NCBI GenBank assembly: GCA_022606425.2
Contig: JAHDVF020000761.1
Span: 682,001 to 746,000 of the forward strand
Source: Lepidostoma basale
Lineage: Eukaryota; Arthropoda; Insecta; Trichoptera; Lepidostomatidae
Direction: 5' to 3'
Length of the DNA: 64,000 bases
A program made the position numbers and the translations under genes. The notes under the pieces are model-generated. The model ran no database searches. It was given only the letters and a program-made list of their open reading frames with translations, and was not told where the DNA came from. Positions 10,471 to 21,144 of this stretch are shown here, piece by piece (within the stretch, counting starts at the first letter, position 1; each line of letters begins with the position of its first letter).

Positions 10471-10715
10471 AAAACAATGTAAATGGAGTAAGGAGTCGAG
10501 GTAGACCGAGGAAAACATGGCATGACCAAATTAATCAAATATTAAAAGTTGGTCATATCAGAAGCCGGAAGAATCGACGTGCGTGTATGACTCGATGTAT
10601 GAATGTGGAGGAAGCTAGAGAGGTGTGCCAGGATAGAGTAGTGTGGCGGTCCGTTCTCTCTGCCTACCCCTGCGGGGAAACGGCGTGATGGTTTTGTTGT
10701 TGTTGTTTTGTTATA
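10471..10715 (+). mobile_element. LINE 3' fragment, GTT-tail subfamily
   Basis: It reads VNGVRSRGRPRKTWHDQINQ, then CMNVEEAREVCQDR, then SAYPCGETA and a stop. The tail is TTTTGTTGTTGTTG rather than GTTA repeats. It is the best-preserved C-terminus of this subfamily, within an open frame from 10233 to 10688. Confidence 0.85.
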
Positions 10716-10805
10716 AAAAAAACGTAGTTTACGAGATATCACTCAACGTTATCAAAAAGTGAATTATTTTGTAAAAGAAAGACTAAGCGCATTTATAAAA
10801 TAACT

Positions 10806-11215
10806 AATGAATTAACTATCACGCCATCTCTCAGAAGGGGTAAGCAGAAGGAGTTGTCCGCCACACTGTTCATTTCTGACATTCATACATCATGTCATGA
10901 ACGCTCGTCAATTTCTCGGACTCGTCACGTGGCCGAAATTTAAAATTAGATTGATTTGATGGTGCCAAGTTTTCCTCGGCCTTCCTCTATTTCTACCTTC
11001 GTTAACGTCGTTTACATATACATTCTTCACCATTCTGTCTTCACTCATTCTTTCCATGTGTCCAAACCATCTTAACGACCGTTTCATTATTATGTTCATA
11101 ACACTTTCATTGGCACCGCATTCATTTCTGATATTTGCATTTGACACTCTATCATAAACAGATTTACCATACAGTCATCTTAGAGATCTTATTTTTAATG
11201 CATTTATGCATTTAT
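10806..11215 (-). mobile_element. GTTA-LINE 3' fragment, minus strand
   Basis: The minus strand encodes MSNANIRNECGANESVMN, RWFGHMERMSEDRM and GRPRKTWHHQIN (open 11147-10908), then the family 3' end. It meets the next copy head-to-head at about 11215 without a spacer. Confidence 0.8.
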
Positions 11216-11216
11216 G

Positions 11217-11652
11217 AGCAGAATAAATGCAGTAGAGATGAGGTCCCTAAGATGTATGTGTGGTAGAACGATATACGACAGAATCTCAAATGCTGATATG
11301 AGAAACTAATGTAGAGAGGAAGAAGGTATTGTGAACAAAATTATGAAAGGATCGCTCCATTGGCTCGGACATATTGAGCGCATGGATGGAGAAAGGAGGT
11401 TTAGAAAGTATACGTTAATGATGTAAATGGAGTACGGAGCAGACCGAGGCAAACATGGCATGACCAAATTAATCAAAATTTAAAGGCTGGTCATGTTAGA
11501 AGTCGGAAGAATCAACGTGCATGTATGACTGACTCGCTGTATGAATGTGGAGGAAGCTAGAGAGGTATGCCAGGATAGAGAAGTGTGGCGGTCCATTCTC
11601 TATGCCTACCCCTACGGGGAAATGGCGTGATGGTTTGTTGTTGCTGTTGTTT
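11217..11652 (+). mobile_element. LINE fragment, GTT-tail subfamily, plus strand
   Basis: Starts at GCAGAATAAATGCAGTAGAG and ends in TTTGTTGTTGCTGTTG. It encodes the RRMCG-like to AYPYGEMA region with several stops. It forms an inverted pair with the copy at 10806-11215, which belongs to the other subfamily, so this is a junction of two insertions rather than one palindrome. Confidence 0.75.
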
Positions 11653-11659
11653 AATTTAA

Positions 11660-12260
11660 AATGTTAGTTATCAGTTATCAAAAAAAAAACACATTACCTA
11701 TATCAATATTAAAAAGCGTTGCTCGCTGTTTCGCGCAATTTCGTTTGGCAGATTGATTTTGTGGACTTTATTAATTAATGATGCAATGTAAATAAACATT
11801 TGCCCACAATGCTTTCATTACGTTTGCTATCGACAAACAAAATATCAAGGGACCGAATATATGACTCAATTATTAGACCAGATAGAGTATGTTGCATACA
11901 ATACACAAATGATCCATTTAAAAGCACAATTTATTAATAAAATTACTTTATTCGCGATTTCAATAGTAATTAAATGACAAATACAATAATAGGCCAGATG
12001 TAAACAAATTGATTTAACTATGAATAAAGTATATTTCTTTTATTTGCTAGAAATTAAAAATAAAGAAAATATTATAATATAAATAATCAAATAAGTTTAA
12101 CGTCAAGTCTAATCCTTGATTTATTTCCTTTATTGTAAGTAATTACCTGAACCCCCATAAGAACTTTAAATTATTATTATCAATTTTAAATGAATTTTAA
12201 ATAAATCTTTATAACATCTGTCAGATCATGTTAACAATTTTATAATATTTTAAATCTGTA
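11660..12260. other. AT-rich intronic sequence, nothing recognised
   Basis: A somewhat GC-richer patch at 11700-11890 shows no domain or repeat partner. Confidence 0.5.
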
Positions 12261-12279
12261 TGTATCTTTAAAATATGTA

Positions 12280-12316
12280 TCTTTGAAGAAGACTGGTTGT
12301 CCGAAACATGTCTATG
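12280..12316 (+). ncRNA. Degenerate hammerhead-like motif
   Basis: TTGAAGA, a three-pair helix GAC/GTC with a TGGTT loop, then CCGAAACATGTC. Box I has C3 changed to T, and helix II is very short. Probably a relic. Confidence 0.4.
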
Positions 12317-12414
12317 TAGTTAAATTTTTTAATCTAAGTGTTGTATAAACAAAGTGTTTAAAAAAAGAATAGAAAAACATAGAAAAAAGTATATGTTACG
12401 ATATAAACGGTTAG

Positions 12415-12617
12415 TTATAAACGACTGAGGAAAATGTGGCATGATCAAATAAATCAAATATTGAATGTTGGCCACGTGAAGAGTCGACGAGAAATCGACG
12501 TGCGTGCAAGACACGATGTATGAATGTTGAACAAACGATAGAAGTATGTCAGGAAAAACTGTGTGGCGGTTCATTATTTTATGGTTGGATTGAATGGATG
12601 GTTAGTTAGTTAGTTAT
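12415..12617 (+). mobile_element. GTTA-LINE 3' fragment
   Basis: Matches the RKTWHDQINQ to RACM stretch and ends GGATGGTTAGTTAGTTAG. The last 40 bp before the tail are diverged. Confidence 0.75.
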
Positions 12618-12721
12618 GAAACTAGCAATTGATTCTAGTTTAACATGCTTTAAATTGCTGGCAAATTAAATGGCCAAAAAAATTAAATGGCTGGCTGCTT
12701 GCGCGACACCAATTAAGGAAC

Positions 12722-13140
12722 AAATACATGCTAACCAAAAGTAAAATCAAGATATACAAGGCATGCGTCCGCCCCATCATGACGTATGGAATAGAAGTCA
12801 GACCCGATACCAATAGGACTAAGAACCTTATTAGAGTAGCAGAAATACAAACCCTACGCTCTCTCGCAAACGAAACCCTCAGAGATTGGATCAGAAATGA
12901 AGCAATACGGTCTGTCTGTGGTGCTAAGATGGGAAAAAAAGCAGAAGGCGCTTATGGAGAGACCACGCGGACCGCATGGAGAATGCAAGAATTGCGAAAA
13001 TTCTTAAAGATGAAAACCCAATTAGCAAGAGATTACCAGGAAGGCCGCCAAAAAGATGGAAAAATGACTGGACATCATCATCCAGGATACCTCACCGTCA
13101 TAAACAGGTCTTCGACCTAAACTCAGAGGAGGAAGAAGAA
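12722..13140 (+). mobile_element. Degraded LINE RT C-terminus (second LINE family)
   Basis: The open frame 12728-13120 begins KSKIKIYKACVRPIMTYGIE, a segment conserved after the RT core in many insect LINEs. RVAEIQTLRSLANETLRDWI follows, then frameshifted sequence ending in (GAA)n. The fragment at 30841-31725 is a close relative with the same KTCVRPIMT block. Confidence 0.8.
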
Positions 13141-13311
13141 GAATTATAATAATATTGGTGAAAACCTTCGTTTTTTTGGAGTTAATTATTACATAGTAAA
13201 TATAAAAAAAGAGTAAAACCGAGAAAAACGACCAATCCTTTAAATATCAAATAATTACTGAAAAGATGATATTTTTCTATTAAATACTTCTACTAATTGT
13301 CTTTATTACGA

Positions 13312-13352
13312 CAGCGACCGATTTCGCCAAACTAGCTGGCATAGACAGACCG
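13312..13352 (-). ncRNA. Hammerhead-like motif, family C (diverged)
   Basis: On the minus strand: box I CTGTCTA, T, GCCAG/TTGGC helix, GAAATCGGTC, then GCTG. The box I G8 is changed to T, and the stem III palindrome ACCGGT is damaged. Other family C copies are at 21205, 28270, 38919, 50166 and 50413. Confidence 0.5.
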
Positions 13353-13714
13353 GACCAGTCGTGTAAAATGATATTATGAATCATAATAATTATGTTATCA
13401 TGAAGATTTGTTTAAAAATCATATAATTTTTTTTCACGTTAATTATACTTACGGAATCGATGCAAGAGCAGACACTGTCAGAACCAAAAATATAAATATT
13501 AAATGTAGCAGGAATGAGAACATTGGAACCTATTGTGGGGAGAACTGGAGGAGGCCTTTGTTCAGGAGTGGACGGGAATAGGCTGAGGAAGAAGAAGAAG
13601 AAGGTAGTAATAATATTATATAATTGAAATATCAGATATTCTTTGTACGGGTTTTTGTTCCCCTTTGACCACTTAAACATTTGTATAAAACTGAATAATA
13701 ATAAATGCATATTA

Positions 13715-13920
13715 ATTTATAATAGTAAACACGATTGTTAAGTGGTTTAATTTGGATTTAATTTATGTAAATTTTATAAATTGTGAAAAATTTGTTTCGC
13801 CTTGTGTGGGTATTCTCAAACTGTCTGGGCAGTTTGAGAATGCTCTCGCAAGGCGAAACAAATTTGTTTCAATTTATATAAATTAAATCCAAGTAAAACC
13901 ACTAAACTATAGTTAATAAT
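13715..13920. mobile_element. Palindromic hammerhead element, family F
   Basis: Two ~95-bp inverted arms (AAACACGATTGTTAAGTGG to TTGTTTCGCC, and the complement) meet at 13820-13832. Each centre-facing end carries GTTTGAGAATGC or its mirror, helix II, and on the plus strand GGCGAAACAAATTTGTT. The family F palindrome ACAAATTTGT is longer than in other families. Box I (TTGAGAA) departs from CTGANGA at two positions. Confidence 0.7.
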
Positions 13921-14384
13921 GGAGTTTTACAAAACTAATTCCTCAACCATCAACAATGCATATTTTTGATATTTTTATAATGTAAAAAAACGAAATATTT
14001 TCATTTAATATAATAAAATCGAATTTTCTAATTATCTTAAGATAGAAAAATAAATTAATTTTCTGTAGGTACTTATTATTTTAATTTAAATGAGAATCTC
14101 AGAAACGTTGAAAATAAGAAAGGTTAAATGAATAAATTTCAATATAAATTTGAAATTAATCAATCGCAAGTAATAGACTTGCAGTAATTTCCCTATTTAA
14201 ATAAAAAACATAATTGAATGATATTAAATTTACAATAAGAACGATTTTAATGCCATGAAAAGTAAATGAAGCGTGTTGTTTGATATTATTTAGTTACCAT
14301 AAGTCAGAAAACTGAATGGCTGAATGACTCTCAGTCATTTATTGTTTCTTGAACATTGATGTAAAACTCCATTTTAAATAATTA
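13921..14384. other. AT-rich sequence between ribozyme elements
   Basis: No gene. The last part (TGTAAAACTCCATTTTAAAT) belongs to the flank shared by family E elements. Confidence 0.5.
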
Positions 14385-14466
14385 ATAAAAATGAAAACGC
14401 CAGTTTTATAAAAGATTTATTCAATTTATGACATGTTTCATCATTCAAAAGCATTATCAAATGTAA
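14385..14466 (-). mobile_element. Single-arm hammerhead-like element, family E
   Basis: On the minus strand: TTTGATAATGC, a decayed helix II, then TGAAACATGTCATAAATTG and the family E arm. Family E recurs at 17690, 35700, 37575, 39870, 43680, 55665, 62290 and 63480. Its usual box I TTGATAA differs from the hammerhead consensus at two conserved positions. Confidence 0.55.
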
Positions 14467-14469
14467 CTT

Positions 14470-14795
14470 TCAGTCAGTTTCTTGACTTGTAACAAGATAA
14501 AAACGATAGGAACATTAAGATGGTTTTCACACACGGAAAGAATAAAAGAAGAAATAAAAGTGCAAAAAGTATTCTTTAACAATGTAAATGGAACTAGATA
14601 TATAAAACGTGGCACGATCAAACAATTCAAATATTGAAAGACTTCTTTGCAAGGAGTCGGAAAAGTCGACATGCGTGCATGATTTGATGTATTAATGTTG
14701 AGGAAGCGAGAGAAGTACGTCAGGAAAGAAAAGTGTGGCAGTCCATTATTTTTGCTTAATCCTTCGGAAAGCTGGCGTGATTTTTAGTTAGTATT
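14470..14795 (+). mobile_element. Decayed GTTA-LINE 3' fragment
   Basis: AGATGGTTTTCACACACGG (RWF-H-ER region), AATGGAACTAGATATATAAA, AGTCGACATGCGTGCATGA and GTGTGGCAGTCCATT are recognisable. The tail is decayed to TTTAGTTAGTATTATTGTTAG. Confidence 0.75.
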
Positions 14796-14865
14796 ATTGT
14801 TAGTCTTTGATTTGTACAACGCGCTGTTTACACTTAAAGGAGATTTTTTTAGAAAGGAAGCAAAC

Positions 14866-14990
14866 AAACAAATCATGCCGTTTCTCCGGAGTGGTAGGCA
14901 AAGAGAATAAACCGCCACACTATTCTATCCTGAAACACCTCTCTAGATTCCTCCACATTCATATAGTGAGTCATGTACGCACGCTCATTT
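14866..14990 (-). mobile_element. LINE 3' end, GTT-tail subfamily, minus strand
   Basis: Starts ACAAACAAATCATGCCG and includes TTCTATCCTGAAACACCTC and CACATTCATATAGTGAGTC, matching the complement of the GTT-tail copies. Confidence 0.75.
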
Positions 14991-15290
14991 AACTTTTCTT
15001 TTATACCTCCTTTAATGTTCCAAGTACCAATTCAGCACCACACTACTCTGTTCATGGGAATACCGGTGTGATGGGTGGCGGACCGTATCGCTGTTTCTGG
15101 GCATAAATCCGCATCCACTTCACACAGAAAAGAAAAGCAGTTCTAATTCGGACAATTATATTTTAAGATTTGTAATATGACTCTTAACCAACAAGGAGTT
15201 TAGGAGAGTATTATCAATCCCATTTACTATATTAATAATTGTGTCATATGTAAGAGTGTGATATTTAGGAATATCTCTGGATAAAAACAT

Positions 15291-15360
15291 TAGATGGCTC
15301 AAGGGTAGAGTACTCGTATATTCTAAGGCGAGTGAAGGTTCTAATCTCGCCGAGTGCAGG
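15291..15360 (+). repeat. tRNA-like sequence (possible SINE head)
   Basis: TGGCTCAAGGG at 15295-15305 fits a polymerase III A box, and GGTTCTAATCT at 15337-15347 fits a B box, with tRNA-like spacing. No full cloverleaf was confirmed. It may be a tRNA pseudogene or the head of a SINE. Confidence 0.45.
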
Positions 15361-15767
15361 ACGAAGATAAGTCAGCCCAGAAGAGGATTTAATATACGAG
15401 TATCCTTCGGCGAACTTTGCGGGATCCACGAACTTAACAAAAGAAAAACAGTACTGCAAGTATATAGAGAGCATCTCTGGTATAAGTTTTGCTGAAATGT
15501 AATAAATTGTTGTTTTTAAGTCATCTGCGAAGCTACGATCTAAAAATTGTAATAAATAGTATTTAATTAGTTATTTTCTTCATTCTGACAGGTTTCTGCA
15601 GTTTGCTGCTATATCGTTGCTGCAGAATATGGCAGCAAGCTATCAAAAGTGTTCGTAAAGAAAATGAAGAAATCAAGTGAAGTTATACTAAATATTTTTT
15701 CTGAAGATTTCTTTTTACGAATTTTTTTATGAATCAAACACTGTTTTTTCTACTGTTAAGTTTATTT

Positions 15768-15812
15768 TTCTCGACATGTTTCCATGGCTTTACACCCTCA
15801 TCATTGGGAGAA
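15768..15812 (-). ncRNA. Hammerhead-like motif, family D (helix II damaged)
   Basis: Stem I TTCTC/GAGAA is perfect and GAAACATGTC is intact (15773-15782). Box I is CCAATGA and helix II is mismatched, so activity is unlikely. Confidence 0.5.
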
Positions 15813-15833
15813 CGACATAAACGGTTTATATCG

Positions 15834-15877
15834 GTCTCCCGATGATGAATGTGTTAAACTTCGAAACGTGTCGAGAA
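15834..15877 (+). ncRNA. Hammerhead-like motif, family D
   Basis: Stem I GTCTC/GAGAA (one wobble), box I CCGATGA (U4 to C), extra T, a short GAA/TTC helix II, box II GAAACGTGTC, cleavage triplet GTC. The same U4-to-C change is seen in other D copies. Confidence 0.6.
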
Positions 15878-16269
15878 AAATAAATACAACAGTTATTCCC
15901 AATTAGTATATAGTACATTAAAAACTTTTCTCCTGTACAATCTAGCTAAAAAATAATAATACTACCTTCAACTTTTGTCACCTTTCCTATTAATGTAATC
16001 TACTTCCTGTTATTGTTTATCGTTTATAATTTATTATGTTTCATCGTTTTTGACTCAATACTATGTGAAATTGTTCCTTCCAATTACTGTTTTATTATTA
16101 TTATTATACTTTCCACCTTTATTTTTTTCTCCTATTAATAGTGACTAACCGTTCTTTTAATTAAAATATTTAGGTACCTGACTCAATTTCAGCAAGAACT
16201 TTAAAATTATATCAAAGAAATTATTCAAATTGACATAGGAACAAATATACATAAAGATTCGAAAAATCA

Positions 16270-16445
16270 CAAAAATTTGACATTTGACATATTATTGTAA
16301 CACCTGATGATGTCAACATAGGTTGATGAAACAGCTGTCGCGTAAAATAAAATACAATTGTGATACAAAATTTAACAGTTTAAAATGTTAAGGTATCATA
16401 GTTTTTCGGTCAAAACAATGGACTATTAAATTTAATAGTGTATAA
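16270..16445 (+). mobile_element. Single-arm hammerhead element, family A
   Basis: The A-type ribozyme module is followed by AAATACAATTGTGATAC, AATTTAACAG and GGTATCATAGTTTTTCGG. The same sequence occurs inverted at 36130-36280, with the ribozyme core nearly identical. Confidence 0.7.
16300..16343 (+). ncRNA. Hammerhead-like ribozyme motif, family A, well preserved
   Basis: Stem I ACAC/GCGT (one A.C mismatch), box I CTGATGA (16304-16310), extra T, helix II TCAAC/GTTGA, box II GAAACAGCTGTC (16328-16339). The ACAGCTGT palindrome replaces a normal stem III hairpin, and a self-dimer could supply stem III. Confidence 0.65.
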
Positions 16446-16734
16446 AACAGTGTTTAAATTCATTATAAAATCGTCATTATGGATTTTTACGGTGTTCACG
16501 TTTTAAATTTATCTAAAATAGATAAGTTTAATTTTTCTAAACTTTTATAAAAAAATTCAATAACCAACAATAATAATTAAGTTTTGGAATGAATTGAAAT
16601 GCACAATAACAATATATTGCTTGTAATTTTTCCTAGCTACATAGTTACTTAGATTGACAGAACAGATATTCTTACTTATTAATCGATCTTGTTATTTTGT
16701 AATATAATAAATGAACTTCTACGAAAAGTACTCC

Positions 16735-17010
16735 AATGTACAGACCGGTAAAAGTGTGACGAAATAAGAAATGCATAAATTCGAAGAATTTGCAAGAGTT
16801 AAGACATTGTTGGATGGGGCGCTAAAGAAGAAGGTACTGGAACATGCATGTATCCCGTGTGTAAGAAAAGAGGACCCTAAAAATAGCCGGAGAAAATATA
16901 ACGGAGGGTTCTTGACCACGTACCCGTCCACTGAAATAAGATAGTTGACAGTCCACATCCAAGGAACTCGAGGATGTAACCAACATGACGAGAGGGTTGT
17001 AATAAGATGT
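16735..17010 (+). mobile_element. Degraded LINE RT C-terminal fragment
   Basis: AAGTGTGACGAAATAAGAAA, TTCGAAGAATTTGCAAGAGT and GACATTGTTGGATGG align with the better fragment at 36640-36890 (RIRNTEIRRICG, EDIV). Many stops; about 60 residues are recognisable. Confidence 0.6.
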
Positions 17011-17040
17011 AACAAGACAGATCTCTTACCACTCTGCCAC

Positions 17041-17215
17041 GACCTTAGTGGCTTTGCCTGCCATACCGAAGGTTTCTGGTTCGATTCCCGGCGATGGCAG
17101 TGTGATTGTCACACTGTCATTGGTCTGGTGTAGAATTCTCGAGACAATAAAATGGCGATAGATTAGCTACCTATCACATGTCATAAGAATCAATATATCA
17201 GCAAACAAATTGTAT
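17041..17215 (+). repeat. tRNA-derived SINE
   Basis: B box GGTTCGATTCC is at 17078-17088, with an A-box-like GACCTTAGTGG at 17041-17051. The SINE body continues through AATAAAATGGCGATAGATTA and CTATCACATGTCATAAGAAT. The body recurs at 20735 (with a B box) and 60350 (tail only). Transcription would be by RNA polymerase III. Confidence 0.8.
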
Positions 17216-17689
17216 ACAGTAATTGGGTTCAAGCAACCTGTTGTATGCATTAAAAAAAAAAAGAAAAAAACATCAGACAAATGAAATGAATAAGATAATG
17301 ATGATAATAATAAACGAGGTTATGACTTTTTGTTAATATTCTTCAATATTGATGAACAAAATACAATATACCAAAATCAGGATACTATTTGTTTCCATGA
17401 AAGGAGGAGCATTGAAAATACTTCATGAACCATTATTCAAATTAAGAACATAAATCAAATGAACTGACAGTTATGGCCCATGAATACATTTCTAATACCT
17501 CTATGTATTATTTGTTATTTTAAGTACAATCCATAGCGAGAAACAAAAACTCAATTTCCTTTATAAAATTTCGTGACACCTGGACGTTGCAATTTTCCGA
17601 TTAGGTACGGAAGATGCAATTTCCCCCTCTATTTTTTCTCTTATACTGTGCCAGTGGCGCCCAGAATCTATTAACCGCAAATATTAGAT

Positions 17690-17895
17690 TGTTTATAATA
17701 AATACTAATGAAAACGTCTGTTTTCTAGAAGTTTTATTTTAGTTTATGGCAATGACATGTTCCTTATAAGGCATTATCAAATGCAAAATATTTTGTAATG
17801 TCTTAGAAAGGCGCACATGTCATTCTCATAAACTACAATACTAGTTCTAGAGAATAGAGGTTTTCATCCGTGTAAATTATTTAATGTGTGGTTTT
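17690..17895. mobile_element. Palindromic hammerhead-like element, family E
   Basis: The arms AATGAAAACGTCTGTTTTCT...TTTATGGCAATGACATG and their complement meet at about 17800. The left core has AAGGCATTATCAAATG (box I TTGATAA read on minus). The right core has TTAGAAAGGCGCACATGTC, with GAAAC changed to GCAC. Confidence 0.65.
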
Positions 17896-17999
17896 ACATC
17901 ATTGTTTAAGAAATAATAAATTGTTTAAATTTAAAAAATAATTTACAAATTTTTAAACAGAATTTTAAAATATATTAAATAATTTTAAAAATATTCATA

Positions 18000-18428
18000 A
18001 ATATATTCTTTACCGCTACTGAATGATGTTTGCCACCTTCGGTTCACGTTTCATCCCTATTGTCTCTACAAAGCCTGGATTTTAAGACTTATCTCGATAA
18101 TTGGCTCCCGAAGCGACGCAGCCAACAAAACTCCTTGGAGGGGGAAAAAAAGCAAAATAACCCTAACTGGTTGAAAATAATATCCAAGAATAAAGGTGGA
18201 TTATTTTTGATTAAAGCAAGTTCTGTTATGTTAAAAATACATACAATATTAAAAAAAACATGTGAAAAACATTGAGAGAAATAATTGATTAAGAAAAAAA
18301 GTTTGAACACTTCTTTTCACCCTGTCTCGTATATAGTCAATGCATTTTGACACAAACACCGTAAACAGAAACAGAAAGCAGATATAGATAATTAATGCAT
18401 TTTTTTAAAAATTTCTTAACGATGTATA
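18000..18428. other. Unique intronic sequence, nothing recognised
   Basis: The 81-codon frame at 18030-18275 has no domain and ends in A-rich sequence. Confidence 0.4.
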
Positions 18429-18436
18429 GTATATAT

Positions 18437-18647
18437 CAGTGATTCCCAAAGTGTGAGCCGCAATGTCGACATAAGAGCGCCGCGATATATTCATATAAAC
18501 AATTCGGCAAATTCGTTGGAATTCCCAATTCACGAAATTTTTGCGCGAACAATTTACAATTTGAAAAAATCTGATGTATTAAGGGAGCCGCGGGAAAATC
18601 TGATGTCTTTAAGGGAGCCGTAAACTGAAAAACATTGGGAACCTCTG
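18437..18647. mobile_element. hAT-type MITE
   Basis: Terminal inverted repeats are CAGTGATTCCCAA and (complement) CAGAGGTTCCCAA. The flanking 8-mers GTATATAT and GTATATGT match in 7 of 8 positions, as an 8-bp hAT target-site duplication would. There is no coding capacity in 211 bp, so it depends on a transposase elsewhere. Confidence 0.85.
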
Positions 18648-18654
18648 GTATATG

Positions 18655-18790
18655 TGGATATGTGTATAATAAGACCGGAAGACCGCCGAAGAGATGGAGA
18701 GATAGTTAGGAGTCAACCTCCCAAGAGAGGCCAGCCAGATTTCAGGAACAGACCTAAGGTCTATAAGGAGAAGAAGAAGAAGAAGATGAA
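18655..18790 (+). mobile_element. LINE 3' scrap with (GAA)n tail
   Basis: Encodes GRPPKRWRD-like sequence (GACCGCCGAAGAGATGGAG) with one frameshift and ends GAAGAAGAAGAAGAAGATG. A different LINE family from the GTTA one. Confidence 0.65.
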
Positions 18791-19444
18791 GAAGAAAAAA
18801 TATATTTAAATATCATGAACGGAACCAGAAATAAAGGAAGAATGAGACAACACAAATTGACTATTATTATAATCTGTGTATTATTTAAAGCTTTTTGGCT
18901 ATTTTTTGGTGTTAAATAATACAAAGATAATATACGGACTAGAAACGGTTGAAACGTTTTTAGTAGAAAAAAAGTTTGATATTTTTGATATACGTCCTAT
19001 TATTGATATTATCCCTCAGGGATGGGTTCTGAAGAATATTCTAATTTCACTGTATAAAAATTTATCCGAACCTGTTATTTTGCTTATAAGAAGTATATAA
19101 ACTATTGTGATTTGATATTGATAAATTCCGCCATTCTTCATAATCCCATCTGGCCGGGTTCTCTACTTGCATGGCTTTGGTAACTTCCCTAATCACCCTT
19201 TGACACGTTGACGGGCTTAAGAATGAAAAATGCCTTTTATGGCAAAATCCATCCTTTATCCTGACGTCCAATAAGCTGGGACGATTTACCTTCGCTTTAT
19301 TTCCACGTTAGCCGAATTTTTCACATATTGGTAGTCTATGTATGCAGTACTACAGATTTAAAACATCGTCTTCAAATAGTATATTTACTCTTCAGTGTAA
19401 TTAATACAACATTTAATAAGCATTTTCCTATTCTACCAAATATT

Positions 19445-19605
19445 TTTAAACTAACTAACGAACCATCACGCTGTTCCTGCAGAGGGGTAGACGGAAAGAA
19501 TGGACCGCCACACTGTTCTATCCTGACATACTTCTCTCGCTTCCTTTATATTCATGCACCGTGTAATGTGCATGCACGTCGATTTCTCTATAAATATTTT
19601 TAACG
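19445..19605 (-). mobile_element. GTTA-LINE 3' end, minus strand
   Basis: CTAACTAACGAACCATCACG begins the tail. CTATCCTGACATACTTCTCTC and GTGCATGCACGTCGATTTC follow on the plus strand as the complement of the family 3' end. Confidence 0.8.
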
Positions 19606-20730
19606 GGCCTGAATTTTCGGCCTCTGATAAAGAAGATGAAATATGAGTTTTTCATCGTTGCTCATGTAATGGCTTCCGAGAAATAACTACAAATAAAGGT
19701 TTATAAATAAGGGTTTACGAATTATTGAAACCTTTATACCAATGAATGTAAGATCACTTATCTCTAATATTTTAAATCGTGTTTTATTAAAATAAAGTCT
19801 AAATAATATAATTAAAAAATGAAAACATTAAATTATATATATACTACATAAATTACAATTTTTCGGATTTATAAATATTTTCCGAGGATTAAGGTGATGA
19901 AATAAAAAATCTATATGTATAATAGTTGACACAACTTGGAAATATTTTTTCCATAAACTTATTTGCTTATAATTCTACTATTTTTTATCACTATAAACAA
20001 AAGTGTAAATTACACATTTTTCTGAAAAATATTAACATTTATTATGTACAATTGTAGAAATTTCTAGCTGAAAAAATCAATAAATGTCAAAATAATTGAT
20101 AATTGGTGTACTAAAATGCTGTAAATTCTCAAGTCTGTGTGCTGTTTCAAAAAATAAAAATATTTAACGAAATAGTGTCGCCAACAAGAGAACAGTGATT
20201 TAAAATTATAAGCAATTTAGGTTGAAATTCAAACGTGGAAGGTTTCCTTGAGCGGGTCACATTCTCCGGTATCCACAATCTCAAAAACCCTCAAGAAAGC
20301 CACCATTGTAACATCTCGACTTACTTCCAAAGTAATCTCATTAAGCAAACGTTTCGCTGTACCCGGAGTCTGAGGGATCGCGCATGTGTGGGAAACAAGG
20401 TGATAAGTATTACCTGTATTAGTCTTTCTCAACTTTCTTACAACCGACAGGGGGACGAGTAAAACTTCTACTTTAGGGTTTCTTCCCCCTACCCCAAACC
20501 GCTGAAATTAGACCCGCTGACTGACACAGCAAAATAGAAAGAATATCGATTATCTGAGGATAATAAATTAAAGAACTTCGCCACGATTCGCATTATCTCC
20601 TCTCATTTATATGAATAACAACCCATCTAACATCATATAATACAAGCATTTTTCATCGTGTCACGTTTGCTCGTCGATTGTTTCAACTTGCGATTGTTTA
20701 ATGTTTAATACTTGATCTATCCATGACGTA
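19606..20730. other. Unique intronic sequence, nothing recognised
   Basis: A GC-richer patch at 20225-20520 has opposed open frames of 67 (-) and 75 (+) codons without domains. It has no repeat partner in the window. Confidence 0.4.
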
Positions 20731-20734
20731 AGTA

Positions 20735-20895
20735 ATTGCTTTGACGGTTACCCCGAAAGTCCCGGGTTCGATTTACGGCAATGACAACGTGAGTGTCACA
20801 CTGTCTTTGGTCTAGTGCAGAATTAAAGTGACAATAAAATGGCGATAGATTAGCTACTGATCCCATGTCACGAAAATCAATGTGATAGCTATACC
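20735..20895 (+). repeat. tRNA-derived SINE, second copy
   Basis: B box GGTTCGATTTA at 20765-20775, then GTGAGTGTCACACTGTC and AATAAAATGGCGATAGATTA, the same body as the copy at 17041. The A box is degenerate. Confidence 0.75.
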
Positions 20896-21144
20896 ATTTA
20901 CATCGATTTGGCTCGCGCTGTAATGATGTAAAGAGCGATTCAGCAAAATGAAATGAAATGATTAACATTATTCTTCTCGTATTTTTTTGCTCATATTTGA
21001 AATATTTTTCTTTCATAGATTCGTCCAATGTCTTAGAATAATGTTTGATGACCCATTTTGGGGGTTATTTATCTGCTTTGTATTCTTTTGTACATCGGTT
21101 ATTATTTTTAAAATCTCGTTATATATTTATAACTTTAATTCATT

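Larger units (their letters stand above)
15720..15905. mobile_element. Palindromic hammerhead element, family D
   Basis: Inverted arms (CACTGTTTTTTC...TTTATTTTTCTCGACATG and complement) meet at about 15822, separated by a short spacer. Each side carries a D-type ribozyme-like module facing outward. Related D elements are at 57420, 33340, 24450 and 10225. Confidence 0.75.

Noticed and set aside
10233..10688. 151-codon open frame as a new gene
   Set aside because: Its first half is A/T-rich chance sequence with a hammerhead relic and its second half is the LINE C-terminus; it is a fusion by insertion.
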